Notes under the pieces: model-generated
Seen by the model: the letters and a program-made list of their open reading frames with translations, nothing else
Database searches by the model: none
What the model was told of the DNA's origin: nothing
Shown here: positions 17,269-28,969 of the stretch, in pieces
Layout: each line of letters starts with the position of its first letter
How positions within the stretch are numbered: position 1 is the stretch's first letter
Translations under genes and position numbers: made by a program
Assembly (NCBI RefSeq): GCF_003428645.1
Contig: NZ_QVQH01000004.1
Coordinates: 1 to 64,000, forward strand
DNA from: Geodermatophilus marinus
GTDB lineage: Bacteria; Actinomycetota; Actinomycetes; Mycobacteriales; Geodermatophilaceae
Length of the DNA stretch: 64,000 bases
Direction: 5' to 3'

Positions 17269-18021
17269 GTGAACCGCGCACTGCGCGCCGCCACGATGGG
17301 TGCACTGCTGATCGGCCCCGTCGCGCTGACCGCCTGCAGCGCCGGGCAGGTGACCCAGACCGCGACCCAGGACCGCGACAAGGTGGGCCCCTCGGAGCAG
17401 GTCGGCGACATCCTCCTGCGCCAGGTCCTGCTCGAGTACCCCGAGGAGGGTGCTTACGAGGAGGGCGAGGACGCCTCGCTCATCATGGCGATCGTCAACA
17501 CCGGCCAGGCCGAGGACACGCTGCTCTCCATCGAGGGCGAGGGCTTCGACGAGGCCGTCCTCACCGCCGAGCCCACCCCGGTCCCGCCCGCCCCCGACGC
17601 GGCGGCCCCCGAGGGCACCGCCACCCCGTCACCGGGCGCCACCGCGACCACCTCGCCCGAGGGCACCGGGACGACCTCCCCCGACGGCACGGCCACGCCC
17701 GGCTCGCCGACGACGACCGCACCGGCCACCGGCACCGCGTCGACCGGGGTCGAGATCGCCGTCCCGGGCAACTCGACGGTGTACCTGGGCCCCGACGACA
17801 CCGCCGTCGAGCTGGTCGGCCTGTCCGAGCCCCTGACCGCCGGCCAGGGGCTGGACGTCACGCTGACCTTCGCCGACGCCGGCGAGGTCACCGTCACCGC
17901 CCGGGTGGCCACGCCCGAGGAGGAGATCGAGCGCGGCGAGCCGTTCGACTTCCACCACGAGGAGCAGGAGACCGGCTCCGACAGCCGCGAGGTCGCCACG
18001 GGGGCCGGCCAGGGCGAGTGA
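17269..18021 (+). CDS. lipoprotein, possibly DUF461/PCuAC-like
   Basis: A 250-residue exported lipoprotein. The signal peptide ends in the lipobox LTAC with lipidated C23. An Ig-like beta-sandwich seems to be split by a low-complexity Thr/Pro/Ser/Gly linker (about 105-155): the first half has EDASLIMAIVNTGQAEDTLL and the second VPGNSTVYLGPDD and TFADAGEVTVTARV. This layout resembles copper-chaperone-like (DUF461/PCuAC) proteins, but no clear H/M copper ligands are visible, so copper binding is not claimed. GGAGG lies 9 nt before the GTG. It is followed by radA on the same strand. Confidence 0.75.
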   Translation: MNRALRAATMGALLIGPVALTACSAGQVTQTATQDRDKVGPSEQVGDILLRQVLLEYPEEGAYEEGEDASLIMAIVNTGQAEDTLLSIEGEGFDEAVLTAEPTPVPPAPDAAAPEGTATPSPGATATTSPEGTGTTSPDGTATPGSPTTTAPATGTASTGVEIAVPGNSTVYLGPDDTAVELVGLSEPLTAGQGLDVTLTFADAGEVTVTARVATPEEEIERGEPFDFHHEEQETGSDSREVATGAGQGE

Positions 18022-18064
18022 CCCGCTCCCGCCCCGGCTGCGCCGTCCTGTCGGTACCCGCGGT

Positions 18065-18070
18065 TACCGT
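18065..18070 (+). promoter_or_regulatory. -10 element TACCGT of leaderless radA
   Basis: TACCGT is followed after 6 nt by the GTG at 18077, with no Shine-Dalgarno sequence between. Confidence 0.5.
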
Positions 18071-18076
18071 CCGGGC

Positions 18077-19450
18077 GTGCCCGCCCCCGGAGTGAAGTCC
18101 CGTCCCGCCCACCGCTGCACCGAGTGCGGCTACGGCGCCGCCAAGTGGGTCGGCCGCTGCCCGGAGTGCCAGGCCTGGGGCACGCTGCAGGAGGTCGGCC
18201 CCCCGGCCGCCCCGCTGCGCGCGGTCGCGGCGGGGCCGGTCAGCGCGCCGGCCCGGCCCATCGCGCAGGTCGAGCTCACCGGGGCCCGCGCCGTCCCCAC
18301 CGGCATCGCGGAGTTCGACCGCGTGCTCGGTGGCGGCCTGGTGCCCGGGGCCGTGCTCCTGGTCGCGGGGGAGCCCGGGGTGGGCAAGTCCACGCTGCTG
18401 CTCGAGGTCGCCCACCGGGTGGCCGAGGTCAACGGGCCCGCGCTCGTGGTCTCCGGCGAGGAGTCCGCGGCCCAGGTGCGGCTGCGCGCCGAGCGCATCG
18501 GCGCCCTGCACGACGAGCTCTTCCTCGCCGCCGAGACCGAGCTGTCCGCCGTGCTCGCGCACGTGGAGCAGGTCGCCCCGTCGCTGCTGGTGCTCGACAG
18601 CGTGCAGACGGTCCGCTCCCCCGCCGTCGACGGCACCGACGGCGGGGCCACCCAGGTCCGGGCCGTCGCCGGCGCCCTCACCGCGGTCGCCAAGGGCCGG
18701 GGGATGACGACCGTCCTCGTCGGTCACGTCACGAAGGACGGCGCCATCGCCGGCCCCCGGGCGCTCGAGCACCTCGTCGACGTCGTGGTCTCGTTCGACG
18801 GCGAGCGGCACTCCACCCTGCGGCTCGTGCGGGCCACCAAGAACCGGTTCGGCCCGGCCGACGAGATCGGCTGCTTCGAGATCGGGGACGGCGGGGTCGT
18901 CGGCGTCCCCGACCCCTCGCACCTGTTCGTCTCGCGGCGGTCCGCCCCCGTGGCCGGCAGCTGCGTCACGGTCACGATGGAGGGCAGCCGGCCGCTGCTG
19001 GCCGAGGTGCAGGCCCTCGTCGCCTCCTCGTCGGGTGGCGGCTCACCGCGCCGGGCGGTGAGCGGGCTCGACTCGCAGCGGGTGGCCATGGTCAACGCGG
19101 TCGTCGAGCGGCGCGGCGGGGTCCGACTGGCCGACGCCGACGTCTTCGCCGCCTCCGTGGGCGGGGTGCGGATCGTCGAGCCCGCCGCCGACCTCGCCCT
19201 CGCCCTCGCCATCGCCTCGGCGGCGCGGGACACCCCGCTGCCGCCCGGCCTGGTGGCGCTGGGCGAGGTGGGGCTCTCCGGCGAGATCCGCCGGGTGGGG
19301 GGCACGGGTCGCCGGCTGGCCGAGGCGGCCCGCCAGGGCTACCGGGTCGCCCTCGTGCCCGAGGACGCCGGCCCCGCCCCGCGGGGCATGCGGCTGGTCG
19401 AGGTGCCCGACCTCGCCGCGGCCTTCGCCCGGCTGTCCCGGGACGGGTGA
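18077..19450 (+). CDS. radA: DNA repair protein RadA (Sms)
   Basis: A 457-residue RecA-like branch-migration ATPase acting in recombinational repair. The N-terminal zinc finger has C14, C17, C28 and C31. Walker A is GEPGVGKST (98-106), and the RadA-specific KNRFG motif is near residue 255. The C-terminal Lon-like domain includes [20 protein letters not shown]. All family hallmarks and the length are normal. It lies 77 nt upstream of disA, a conserved neighbour; in Bacillus RadA inhibits DisA. Confidence 0.97.
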   Translation: MPAPGVKSRPAHRCTECGYGAAKWVGRCPECQAWGTLQEVGPPAAPLRAVAAGPVSAPARPIAQVELTGARAVPTGIAEFDRVLGGGLVPGAVLLVAGEPGVGKSTLLLEVAHRVAEVNGPALVVSGEESAAQVRLRAERIGALHDELFLAAETELSAVLAHVEQVAPSLLVLDSVQTVRSPAVDGTDGGATQVRAVAGALTAVAKGRGMTTVLVGHVTKDGAIAGPRALEHLVDVVVSFDGERHSTLRLVRATKNRFGPADEIGCFEIGDGGVVGVPDPSHLFVSRRSAPVAGSCVTVTMEGSRPLLAEVQALVASSSGGGSPRRAVSGLDSQRVAMVNAVVERRGGVRLADADVFAASVGGVRIVEPAADLALALAIASAARDTPLPPGLVALGEVGLSGEIRRVGGTGRRLAEAARQGYRVALVPEDAGPAPRGMRLVEVPDLAAAFARLSRDG

Positions 19451-19488
19451 GCCCACCCACCGGCACCCGCCAGTACCGTGGGGGCACG

Positions 19489-19494
19489 TACACT
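19489..19494 (+). promoter_or_regulatory. -10 element TACACT upstream of disA
   Basis: TACACT predicts transcription from about 19501 and a leader of about 27 nt with AGGAG placed 6 nt before the disA GTG. disA can therefore be expressed apart from radA. Confidence 0.45.
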
Positions 19495-19527
19495 CGGCCG
19501 CCACCACACCAGACGTCAGGAGCGCTC

Positions 19528-20613
19528 GTGCCGCCCGTTGTGGACCCCGAGGTCGCGCTCCGCGATCTGCTCGGTCGCATCGCACCGGGGACGCCGCTGC
19601 GCGACGGCCTGGAGCGGATCCTCGCCGGTCGCACCGGGGCGCTGATCGTGCTCGGCTACGACCGCGTGGTGGAGTCCATCTGCACCGGCGGGTTCGCCCT
19701 CGACGTGGCGCTGTCGGCGACCCGGCTGCGCGAGCTGGCCAAGATGGACGGCGCGGTCATCGTCTCCTACGACGGCAGCCGGATCGTGCGCGCCGGCGTG
19801 CACCTGATGCCCGACCCGACCGTGCCCACCGAGGAGTCGGGTACCCGGCACCGCACCGCGGAGCGGGTCGCCGTCCAGACCGGCTTCCCGGTGATCTCGG
19901 TGAGCCAGTCGATGCACATCATCAGCGTGTACGTGGCCGGGCGCCGTTACACCCTCGAGCACCCGACGACCATCCTGGCCCGCGCCAACCAGGCCCTGGC
20001 CGCGCTGGAGCGCTACAAGCTGCGGCTCGACGAGGTGGCCAGCACGCTGTCGGCGCTGGAGATCGAGGACCTCGTCACCGTCCGCGACGCGATGAGCGTC
20101 AGCCAGCGGCTGGAGATGGTCCGGCGGATCGCCGACGAGATCGAGGGGTTCGTCGTCGAGCTCGGCACCGATGGCCGCCTGCTGGCCCTCCAGCTGGACG
20201 AGATGCTCGCCGGGGTCGAGGAGGACCGCGGCCTGCTGGTCCGCGACTACCTGCCCGGCGGGGCCCGCCGGCCCCGGACGATCGAGCAGGTGCTCACCGA
20301 CCTGCGCGCGCTCTCGGCCACCGAACTGCTCGACCTGTCGGCGGTCGCCCGCTGCTACGGGCTGCCCACCTCCGCCGAGGCCCTCGACTCCCCCGTCAGC
20401 CCGCGCGGCTACCGGCTGCTGGCCCGCGTGCCCCGGCTGCCCAATGGCATCATCGACCGGCTCGTCGACCACTTCGGCGGCCTGCAGAAGCTCCTGGCCG
20501 CCACCATCGAGGACCTCCTGGCCGTGGAGGGCGTCGGCGAGGCCCGCGCCCGCGGCATCCGCGAGGGGCTGTCCCGCCTGGCCGAGACCTCCATCCTCGA
20601 CCGCTACAGCTGA
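19528..20613 (+). CDS. disA: DNA integrity scanning protein, diadenylate cyclase DisA
   Basis: A 361-residue enzyme making cyclic di-AMP from two ATP and scanning DNA for branched structures. The DAC domain (about 10-150) has the catalytic DGA at 74-76 and the RHRTA motif at 107-111. A helical linker follows, then a RuvA-like helix-hairpin-helix DNA-binding domain at the C-terminus ([19 protein letters not shown]). GTG 19528 is chosen because AGGAG lies 6 nt upstream. Its stop is followed at once by a large inverted-repeat region. Confidence 0.97.
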   Translation: MPPVVDPEVALRDLLGRIAPGTPLRDGLERILAGRTGALIVLGYDRVVESICTGGFALDVALSATRLRELAKMDGAVIVSYDGSRIVRAGVHLMPDPTVPTEESGTRHRTAERVAVQTGFPVISVSQSMHIISVYVAGRRYTLEHPTTILARANQALAALERYKLRLDEVASTLSALEIEDLVTVRDAMSVSQRLEMVRRIADEIEGFVVELGTDGRLLALQLDEMLAGVEEDRGLLVRDYLPGGARRPRTIEQVLTDLRALSATELLDLSAVARCYGLPTSAEALDSPVSPRGYRLLARVPRLPNGIIDRLVDHFGGLQKLLAATIEDLLAVEGVGEARARGIREGLSRLAETSILDRYS

Positions 20614-20766
20614 CGGCCCCGTCCCGGGGCTCGTCCCGAGCATGCGCGGGATGAGGAGGACGAGGTCCTCGTGCTGCCCCCCAGCACCCGCAGGCTCGTG
20701 CCGGGCCCCTGCCAGGGGGCCGAGCTCCCGGACGGGGCCCGACCGGGCCGAGCAGGAGGTCCTCGT
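20614..20766. repeat. nested palindromic repeats between convergent disA and a hypothetical gene
   Basis: The outer arms are ggccccgtcc (20615-20624) and its exact complement (20730-20739). Inside lie the self-complementary cgaggtcctcg (20661-20671) and a copy with gtgctgccccccagcacc. Read on the minus strand, the sequence after the stop of the gene at 20767 (gaacgaggacctcctgctcg) matches the 5' end of the dispersed repeat family. The region therefore seems to hold one element per convergent gene and probably acts as a bidirectional terminator. Confidence 0.65.
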
Positions 20767-21444
20767 TCAGGTGACGGTGAAGGGGGTGTCCGGGCTGGTC
20801 GCGGTGTCCAGCCGGCCGCGCAGCGCGTAGTCCCCGGGCGGGAGCGGCAGCCGCTCCGCCCCGCACCCCGGCTCGCTCGACAGCCCGCCCCACACGAGGG
20901 GGAACGCCGCCGACTCCCCCGGGGCGAGGGTCCGGGTGTCCTCGCCGGCCTCCGGGAGGCAGTCGTTGCTCCCCCACACCCGGTTGCCCGCCCCGTCGAG
21001 CAGCACGATCTCCTGCAGGCCCTTGTCGAGCGGGCGGACGCACGGCACGGCCGAGGCGTTGGTCACCACCAGCTCGAAGGTCGCCCGCTCACCCGAGGGC
21101 GCGCTGCCGGGGCCGCGCACCTCCAGCCCGATCATCTCGTCGCTGCACGGGCCCCCCGGCTGCGGCGCGGCCGGCTCGGGCGCCGGCGCCAGCGCCGGCA
21201 CCGACGGCTCGGTGGGCGGCTGCACGCCGGTCAGCGAGGGGACGACCCGCTCCAGCGCGGGCGGGGCCGAGGGCGCGGCGGCGGTCTCGGCCGCCTCCAC
21301 GGTCCGGGTGCCCTCGTCGTCCCCCGTCGCGGCCGCCACGGTCAGCCAGCCGCCCCCGCCGAGCAGCGCCACCGGGAGGGTGAGCACCAGCAGCCGGCGG
21401 CGCCAGTAGACGCCGGTGGGCAGTGGTCCGACCGGGTGGAGCAC
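20767..21444 (-). CDS. hypothetical membrane-anchored protein
   Basis: A 225-residue protein. An N-terminal membrane segment (about 18-38, LLVLTLPVALLGGGGWLTVA) is followed by a Pro/Ala-rich linker and a C-terminal beta-sandwich domain (about 105-225). That domain has four cysteines (CSDEM, VPCVRP, NDCLPE, GCGAE), likely two disulphides, and resembles DUF4232/BsuPI-type extracellular domains only in general character. The GTG at 21444 is 6 nt after a TACCGT element, so it is probably leaderless. It is divergent from mutY and convergent with disA. Confidence 0.7.
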   Translation of the reverse strand: MLHPVGPLPTGVYWRRRLLVLTLPVALLGGGGWLTVAAATGDDEGTRTVEAAETAAAPSAPPALERVVPSLTGVQPPTEPSVPALAPAPEPAAPQPGGPCSDEMIGLEVRGPGSAPSGERATFELVVTNASAVPCVRPLDKGLQEIVLLDGAGNRVWGSNDCLPEAGEDTRTLAPGESAAFPLVWGGLSSEPGCGAERLPLPPGDYALRGRLDTATSPDTPFTVT

Positions 21445-21450
21445 GCGTCG

Positions 21451-21456
21451 ACGGTA
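21451..21456 (-). promoter_or_regulatory. -10 element TACCGT, leaderless hypothetical gene
   Basis: Minus-strand TACCGT, 6 nt before the GTG at 21444. Confidence 0.45.
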
Positions 21457-21520
21457 GTCGGGGGCGCCGGAGGCCCTCGCGGCGGCACGCCGTCGCCCCG
21501 GGGCGGCAGACTGGGGCCCC

Positions 21521-22414
21521 GTGGAGAGCACCGCCGCCCCCCGTCCGGCGCCCGACGTCGGCGACACCCTGGTCGACTGGTTCGCCGGCGCCGCCCGGGA
21601 CCTGCCGTGGCGCCGCCCCGGCGTCGACGCGTGGGCGGTGCTGGTCAGCGAGGTGATGCTGCAGCAGACCCCCGTCGCGCGCGTCGAGCCGGTGTGGCGG
21701 GAGTGGGTGGCGCTCTGGCCGGCGCCCGCCGCGCTCGCGGCGGCCAGCCCCGCCGAGGTGATCCGCGCGTGGGGCAAGCTGGGCTACCCTCGGCGGGCGC
21801 TGCGGCTGCGGGAGACCGCCGCCGCGCTCGTCGAGCGCCACGGGGGCACCGTGCCCGCCGACGTGGCCGCCCTGGAGGCGCTGCCGGGCGTGGGGACCTA
21901 CACGGCCCGCGCCGTCGCCTGCTTCGGCCACGGCACCCCCCAGCCGGTCGTGGACACCAACGTGCGGCGGGTCGTGGCCCGCCTCGTGCACGGCCGCGCC
22001 GAGGCCGGCACCGCGCGGGCCTCGGACCTCCGCGACGTCGCCGCCCTGGCCCCGGCCGACCCCGGGCGGGCGGTGCGCTTCTCCGTGGCGGTGATGGAGC
22101 TCGGCGCCCTCGTCTGCGTCGCGGGCACGCCGCGCTGCACCGCCTGCCCCGTGACCGGCGCCTGCGCCTGGGTGCGGGCCGGCCGCCCGCCGCACGAGGG
22201 GCCGCCGCGCCGGGTGCAGCGGTTCGCCGGCACCGACCGCCAGGTGCGGGGGCGGCTGCTCGACGTCCTGCGGGCGGCCGACGGCCCGGTCGAGGCCGCC
22301 CGGCTCGAGGAGGCCTGGGACGACGCGGCCCAGCGGTCCCGGTGCCTGGACTCCCTGCTGGTCGACGGGCTGCTCGAGCAGCTGCCCGACGGCCGCTTCA
22401 CCCTGCCCGCGTAG
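21521..22414 (+). CDS. mutY: A/G-specific adenine glycosylase MutY
   Basis: A 297-residue base-excision repair enzyme that removes adenine opposite 8-oxoguanine. Catalytic E44 lies in SEVMLQQTP; the helix-hairpin-helix is LPGVGTYTARAVA (about 125-137), followed by the catalytic aspartate in VVDTNVRR. The [4Fe-4S] loop has the C-x6-C-x2-C-x5-C pattern (CVAGTPRCTACPVTGAC). It lacks a clear C-terminal NUDIX-like 8-oxoG-recognition domain, ending about 75 residues after the cluster, as in other short actinobacterial MutY proteins. CAGACT about 8 nt before the GTG may be its -10. Confidence 0.95.
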   Translation: MESTAAPRPAPDVGDTLVDWFAGAARDLPWRRPGVDAWAVLVSEVMLQQTPVARVEPVWREWVALWPAPAALAAASPAEVIRAWGKLGYPRRALRLRETAAALVERHGGTVPADVAALEALPGVGTYTARAVACFGHGTPQPVVDTNVRRVVARLVHGRAEAGTARASDLRDVAALAPADPGRAVRFSVAVMELGALVCVAGTPRCTACPVTGACAWVRAGRPPHEGPPRRVQRFAGTDRQVRGRLLDVLRAADGPVEAARLEEAWDDAAQRSRCLDSLLVDGLLEQLPDGRFTLPA

Positions 22415-22496
22415 CGACGCCGGCCCGCCCGGTGACGCCGCCCGGCGCCCGCCTCGGGCGGGCCCGGACCCGGGGCGCCTCGCCTCGCGCGGACGC

Positions 22497-22537
22497 GGCG
22501 AGGGCCGCCCCCCGCGGTGCGGGGAGCGGCCCTCGCC
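22497..22537 (-). terminator. strong hairpin terminator of clpC
   Basis: Perfect 12-bp arms (ggcgagggccgc at 22497-22508 and its complement at 22526-22537), with an inner cccgc/gcggg extension, placed 16 nt after the clpC stop. There is no U-tract. It may also stop mutY transcription from the other side. Confidence 0.75.
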
Positions 22538-22552
22538 GGTCGTGCTAGCGGG

Positions 22553-25096
<2,544 letters not shown>

Positions 25097-25133
25097 CTGC
25101 TGCTTCTCCTCTGACCGGCTGGTCCGGCGCTGC

Positions 25134-25152
25134 CCTCCCCGTGGCGGGGAGG
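25134..25152 (-). other. hairpin in the clpC 5' leader
   Basis: cctccccg and its complement (8-bp stem, 3-nt loop) lie between the putative clpC -10 and its ribosome site. It could affect message stability or translation. No function is established. Confidence 0.4.
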
Positions 25153-25193
25153 AGCACCCGACGTCCGTCGGCGCGCGGGGCACCGGTCTTTCC

Positions 25194-25199
25194 ACTGTA
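25194..25199 (-). promoter_or_regulatory. -10 element TACAGT upstream of clpC
   Basis: Minus-strand TACAGT predicts transcription near 25187 and a leader of about 90 nt. No convincing ClgR or HspR box is recognised by eye. Confidence 0.35.
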
Positions 25200-25323
25200 G
25201 TCGCGGACCCCGGCTCCCCGTCGGTGCACGGGGCCCGGTGGGGAGCAGGGGCTGCCCGGTCCAACTGATGCTGACGGGACGGTGTTCCGGCCGGGTTACG
25301 CCGTCAGCGGACAGCGGCGTCGG

Positions 25324-25581
25324 TCAGCGGGTGAGGGCGAGGCAGATCCAGCACAGCGGCCACTCCTCGTCGGCGTCGTCCGGCCAGGTCCAGTCGACCG
25401 GGTCGAGGAGCGCGACCGGGGCGAGGCAGACCGCCCGACCGGCGATGAGCCCGTCGTCGCTGACCGCGTGCAGCCGGCCGCCGGGCATGTGCACCGTCTC
25501 CCCGGACCACGGGCGTGGCTGCACCTCGTCGGCGCCGACGGTCCACGGCCCGTGCCGGGTGTGGTCGCAGGCGGCGCTCAC
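25324..25581 (-). CDS. small hypothetical protein with a C-terminal CxxC
   Basis: An 85-residue protein of unknown function. It is rich in Trp and acidic residues and ends WPLCWICLALTR, with a CxxC pair (about C76 and C79) plus C5 and C52. No membrane segment is evident. Its GTG overlaps the stop of the upstream STAS gene as GTGA, so the two are almost certainly co-translated. A metal- or redox-linked partner of the STAS protein is possible but speculative. Confidence 0.6.
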   Translation of the reverse strand: MSAACDHTRHGPWTVGADEVQPRPWSGETVHMPGGRLHAVSDDGLIAGRAVCLAPVALLDPVDWTWPDDADEEWPLCWICLALTR

Positions 25582-25886
25582 GCCGACCGCACCTCGAGCC
25601 GCACGCCCTCGGCCCCGAGCCGCTCGGCCAGGTCGGCGAGCAGCCGGCACGCCTCCGCGTCGACGCTGGCCGCGGGCATCAGCCGGACGGTGACGTGCCG
25701 GTGGCCCAGACCCTGCAGGGCGAGCACGCCCCCGCGCAGCAGGTCCGCCGTCACCGCGTCCAGGTGCCCGCGCACCCGGATCGCGCCGGCCCTCTGGTCG
25801 AGGGTCGCGGTGAAGCCCGGCGACTGGGGCCGGACGTCGGCGAACCGGTCGCCGGGAGCAGTGGTGGGAGCCGCTTCGTGGCGCAT
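25578..25886 (-). CDS. STAS-domain protein
   Basis: A 102-residue single-domain STAS (anti-sigma factor antagonist-like) protein: FTATLDQRAGAIRVRGHLDA is the first strand pair, and RLMPAASVDAEACRLLADLA holds the loop where SpoIIAA-type proteins carry a phosphorylated serine. S74, in MPAASVD, is the candidate site. No anti-sigma kinase gene is nearby. ATG 25886 is 7 nt after a weak TAACGC hexamer, so it may be leaderless. It is coupled to the downstream CxxC protein. Confidence 0.7.
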   Translation of the reverse strand: MRHEAAPTTAPGDRFADVRPQSPGFTATLDQRAGAIRVRGHLDAVTADLLRGGVLALQGLGHRHVTVRLMPAASVDAEACRLLADLAERLGAEGVRLEVRSA

Positions 25887-25963
25887 GCCCGGAGCGTTAC
25901 TCGATCGTCCGGAATACCCCAGGGACCTTCGCCCCTGCCCGTGCCGTCCGCGACCGGGGACGG

Positions 25964-26000
25964 CGACGGCCCGGCCCCTCGGTGAGGGACCGGGCCGTCG
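25964..26000 (-). terminator. hairpin terminator of lsr2
   Basis: Arms of 17 nt with one mismatch (cgacggcccggcccctc at 25964-25980, gagggaccgggccgtcg at 25984-26000) and a 3-nt loop, 15 nt after the lsr2 stop. Confidence 0.75.
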
Positions 26001-26015
26001 TGGGCGCACCCGCGA

Positions 26016-26369
26016 TCAGTGGGCGGCCTCGTAGGCCTCCACGACGCCGGCCGGGATGCGACCGCGGTCGCTCACGTTGTGCCCGTTCTTGCGGGCCCAG
26101 TCGCGGATCGCGCCGGCCTGCTCGCGGTCCATGCGCCCGCCGCCACCGGTCGCCCGCGACCGGCCACCGCCGGAGGCGCGACCGCTGCCGCGGCCCACCT
26201 TGCGAGCGGCCTGCACGTACCGGGAGAGCGCGTCCCGCATCTGCTCGGCGTTCTTCTCCGAGAGGTCGATCTCGTAGTTCGTGCCGTCGAGAGAGAAGCT
26301 CACGGTCTCATCGGCCGGCAGGTCCTCGTCGAGGTCGTCGCTCAGGATCACCTGGACCTTGCGAGCCAT
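26016..26369 (-). CDS. lsr2: Lsr2, nucleoid-associated xenogeneic silencer
   Basis: A 117-residue H-NS-like protein of actinobacteria that bridges AT-rich DNA and silences horizontally acquired genes. The N-terminal dimerisation domain (1-60) starts [15 protein letters not shown] Gly/Arg/Ser linker follows, and the C-terminal domain holds the AT-hook-like RGR at 102-104 within [16 protein letters not shown] lies 7 nt before the ATG. The long upstream region (26370-26551) is less GC-rich than its surroundings, fitting possible autoregulation. Confidence 0.97.
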   Translation of the reverse strand: MARKVQVILSDDLDEDLPADETVSFSLDGTNYEIDLSEKNAEQMRDALSRYVQAARKVGRGSGRASGGGRSRATGGGGRMDREQAGAIRDWARKNGHNVSDRGRIPAGVVEAYEAAH

Positions 26370-26434
26370 TCGGACTCCGTTTCCACACGGCCCCTTTCAG
26401 GGCATCATCGCCACCCGGTCGGGATGGCATGCAC

Positions 26435-26441
26435 ATTCTTA
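26435..26441 (-). promoter_or_regulatory. probable lsr2 promoter (-10 TAAGAAT)
   Basis: The 182-nt gap 26370-26551 holds no gene. It carries minus-strand TAAGAAT about 65 nt before the lsr2 ATG and several short AT-rich tracts unusual for this genome, where Lsr2 itself might bind. Confidence 0.4.
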
Positions 26442-26551
26442 CCCCAATACCGCGCGGAGAACAGCACGAAAATGGCGGTACACCCCAACCGGTGACGGAC
26501 GGAACTGTTCCGGTCCAGGGCGTCGTCGGCGTTTCCGGACCGTTCCCGTGC

Positions 26552-28057
26552 TCATCCGGTAATCGGCCGCACCAACGGGAAGAGGATGGTCTCGCGGATA
26601 CCGAGCCCGGTCAGCGTCATCATCAGGCGGTCCATGCCCATGCCCACACCGCCGGTGGGTGGCATCCCGTACTCGAGCGCCTCGAGGAAGTCCTCGTCGA
26701 GCACCATGGCCTCCGGGTCTCCGGCCGCGGCCAGCAGCGCCTGCTGGGTGAACCGCTCCCGCTGGACCACGGGGTCGACCAGCTCGGAGTAGCCGGTGGC
26801 CCGCTCGACCCCCCCGATGTAGAGGTCCCACTTCTCGGCCACCCCCGGGGTCGAGCGGTGCGCCCGGGTGAGCGGTGAGGTGTCCACCGGGTAGTCGAGC
26901 ACGAACGTGGGTTCCTGCAGCGAGTCCTGGACCAGGGCCTCGAACAGCTCCTCGACCACCTTGCCCGGCAGCCAGGCGGGGTCGACGCCGACGTCGTGCC
27001 GCTCGGCGAGCGCGCGCAGCCGCTCGACCGTCGTCCCCGGGGTGACCTCCTCGCCGACCGCGTCGCTGACGAGGTCGAAGAGCCGGGCCTGCCGCCACTC
27101 CCCCGACAGGTCCACCTCGGTGCCGTCGTGGTGGCGCGCGACGTGGTCGCCGAACAGGGCCGCGCAGCACTCCTGGACCAGTTCGCGGGTGAGGGTCGCC
27201 ACGTCCTGGTAGTCGAGGTAGGCGGCGTAGAACTCCAGCATCGCGAACTCCGGGGAGTGCGAGCTGTCGGCGCCCTCGTTCCGGAAGTTGCGGTTGATCT
27301 CGAAGACCCGGTCCAGCCCCCCGACGATGCAGCGCTTGAGGAACAGCTCCGGCGCGATCCGCAGGTACAGGTCGAGGTCGAAGGCGTTCATGTGCGTCCG
27401 GAACGGGCGGGCCGCGGCCCCGCCGTGCACCGTCTGCAGCATCGGCGTCTCGACCTCGAGGAAGTCCCGGGCGGTCAGCCCGGAGCGCAGGGCGGCCGTC
27501 ACCGCGGCCCGCTGGCGCACGGTCCGGCGGGCCTCGTCGCGCACGATGAGGTCGACGTAGCGGCGGCGGACCCGCAGCTCCTCGCTCATCGGCTTGTGCG
27601 CCACCGGCAGCGGCCGCAGCGCCTTGGCGGTCAGCCGCCACGAGTCGGCGAACACCGAGAGCTCACCGCGGCGCGACGTGCCGACCTCGCCCTCGACGAA
27701 GACGTGGTCGCCGAGGTCGACGTCGGCCTTCCAGGCGTCGAGCGCGGCCTCGCCCACGCGGTCGCGGGAGAGCATGACCTGCAGCTCGGCGTCCCCCTCG
27801 CGCAGCGTCGCGAAGCAGAGCTTGCCGGTGTTGCGGGAGAAGATGACCCGCCCGGTGACGCCGACCCGCTCGCCGGTCATCGTGTCGGGCGCGAGGTCGG
27901 GGTGCCGCTCGCGGACCCCGGCCAGGGACGCCGTCCGCGGCACCGTGACCGGGAAGGGGTCGGCCCCCGCCTCCCGGAGCCGGTCGAGCTTGGCCCGGCG
28001 GACCCGGAGCTGCTCGGGGAGTTCGTCGTCCGGCTGGCCAGGGGGGAGCTCGCTCAC
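26552..28057 (-). CDS. lysS: lysyl-tRNA synthetase, class II
   Basis: A 501-residue enzyme charging tRNA-Lys. The N-terminal OB-fold anticodon domain spans about 55-160 ([19 protein letters not shown]). The class II catalytic domain follows, with motif 2 [20 protein letters not shown] and motif 3 near the C-terminus, [20 protein letters not shown]. No membrane domain of the LysX type is fused. GTG 28057 is 8 nt after TAGGCT, whose TAG is the coaX stop. It is the last gene of the CoA/NAD cluster. Confidence 0.96.
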   Translation of the reverse strand: MSELPPGQPDDELPEQLRVRRAKLDRLREAGADPFPVTVPRTASLAGVRERHPDLAPDTMTGERVGVTGRVIFSRNTGKLCFATLREGDAELQVMLSRDRVGEAALDAWKADVDLGDHVFVEGEVGTSRRGELSVFADSWRLTAKALRPLPVAHKPMSEELRVRRRYVDLIVRDEARRTVRQRAAVTAALRSGLTARDFLEVETPMLQTVHGGAAARPFRTHMNAFDLDLYLRIAPELFLKRCIVGGLDRVFEINRNFRNEGADSSHSPEFAMLEFYAAYLDYQDVATLTRELVQECCAALFGDHVARHHDGTEVDLSGEWRQARLFDLVSDAVGEEVTPGTTVERLRALAERHDVGVDPAWLPGKVVEELFEALVQDSLQEPTFVLDYPVDTSPLTRAHRSTPGVAEKWDLYIGGVERATGYSELVDPVVQRERFTQQALLAAAGDPEAMVLDEDFLEALEYGMPPTGGVGMGMDRLMMTLTGLGIRETILFPLVRPITG

Positions 28058-28065
28058 GGGGCCCG

Positions 28066-28071
28066 AGCCTA
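28066..28071 (-). promoter_or_regulatory. -10 element TAGGCT of lysS inside the coaX stop
   Basis: Minus-strand TAGGCT begins with the TAG stop codon of coaX and lies 8 nt before the lysS GTG. It would let lysS be transcribed alone as a leaderless or nearly leaderless message. Confidence 0.5.
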
Positions 28072-28932
28072 CGAGGCGCCGCCCCGGGGCCGGCCGGGAC
28101 CGCGGGAGCGGCCGCCGGGGGGCGCTGCGGCGGGGCGGGCCCCGCCGGCGGTGGCCTGGTGGCGCTCGAAGGCCAGCCGCAGGCCGTGCACGGTGAGGTC
28201 GGGTTCCCGCTCGGTGATCGACCGGCAGCTGCCGGCCACCAGGGGCGCCAGCCCGCCGGTGCCGACGACGACCGGGTCGGCGCCGAACTGGGCGGCCAGC
28301 TCCCCCGCGATCCGGCTGACCAGTCCGTCGACCAGCCCGGCGAAACCGAGGACCAGCCCCGACTGCAGGGCCGCGACGGTGTTCTTGCCGATCGCGTGCG
28401 GTGGCACGGTGAGCTCCACCGACCGCAGCTGCGCGGCGCGGGTGGCCAGCGCCTCGAGGCTCACCTCCACGCCGGGGGCCAGCGCGCCGCCGAGGAACTG
28501 CCCCTCCGGGCCCACGGCGTCGACGTTGGTCGAGGTGCCGAAGTCGACGACCACCACGGGGCGGCCGGAGCCGCCGGGCCCGCGGCCGAACAGCTCGTGC
28601 GCGGCGAGGGCGGTGACGACGCGGTCGGCACCGACCTCGCGGGGGTTGTCCACGTGCAGGGGGACGCCGGTCCGCACGCCGGGGCCGATGAGGACCACCG
28701 GCACCTCGAGGGAGTCGAGCAGCTGGCGCAGCGCGGGCAGCAGGGCCGGCACGGTGGAGCAGGCCGAGACCCCGGTGACCTCGGCGTCCCGGAGCAGCCC
28801 CCGCCACAGCATGCGCAGCTCGTCGGAGGTCGCCCGCGGCGCGGTGGTCACCCGCCAGCAGCCGACCCGCCGGTCCCCCTCGAAGGTGGCCAGCACCGTC
28901 TGGCTGTTGCCGACGTCGACGGTCAGCAGCAC
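28069..28932 (-). CDS. coaX: type III pantothenate kinase
   Basis: A 287-residue ASKHA-fold kinase phosphorylating pantothenate, the first step of CoA synthesis. The phosphate-binding motif is [12 protein letters not shown] (3-14). Further hallmarks are [11 protein letters not shown] (pantothenate site) and [16 protein letters not shown]-terminal basic, Pro/Gly-rich tail (about 258-287) is outside the usual fold. It starts 37 nt after nadC. Clustering with panC and panD puts successive CoA-route enzymes on one transcript. Confidence 0.95.
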   Translation of the reverse strand: MLLTVDVGNSQTVLATFEGDRRVGCWRVTTAPRATSDELRMLWRGLLRDAEVTGVSACSTVPALLPALRQLLDSLEVPVVLIGPGVRTGVPLHVDNPREVGADRVVTALAAHELFGRGPGGSGRPVVVVDFGTSTNVDAVGPEGQFLGGALAPGVEVSLEALATRAAQLRSVELTVPPHAIGKNTVAALQSGLVLGFAGLVDGLVSRIAGELAAQFGADPVVVGTGGLAPLVAGSCRSITEREPDLTVHGLRLAFERHQATAGGARPAAAPPGGRSRGPGRPRGGAS

Positions 28933-28969
28933 GGCCGCCTCCCCCGCGGGCGCTGCACGGTCGGGGCCA

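Noticed and set aside
19451-19527. Possible c-di-AMP riboswitch before disA
   Set aside because: Only 77 nt are available and none of the conserved ydaO-type sequence is seen; a plain promoter and ribosome site explain the gap.
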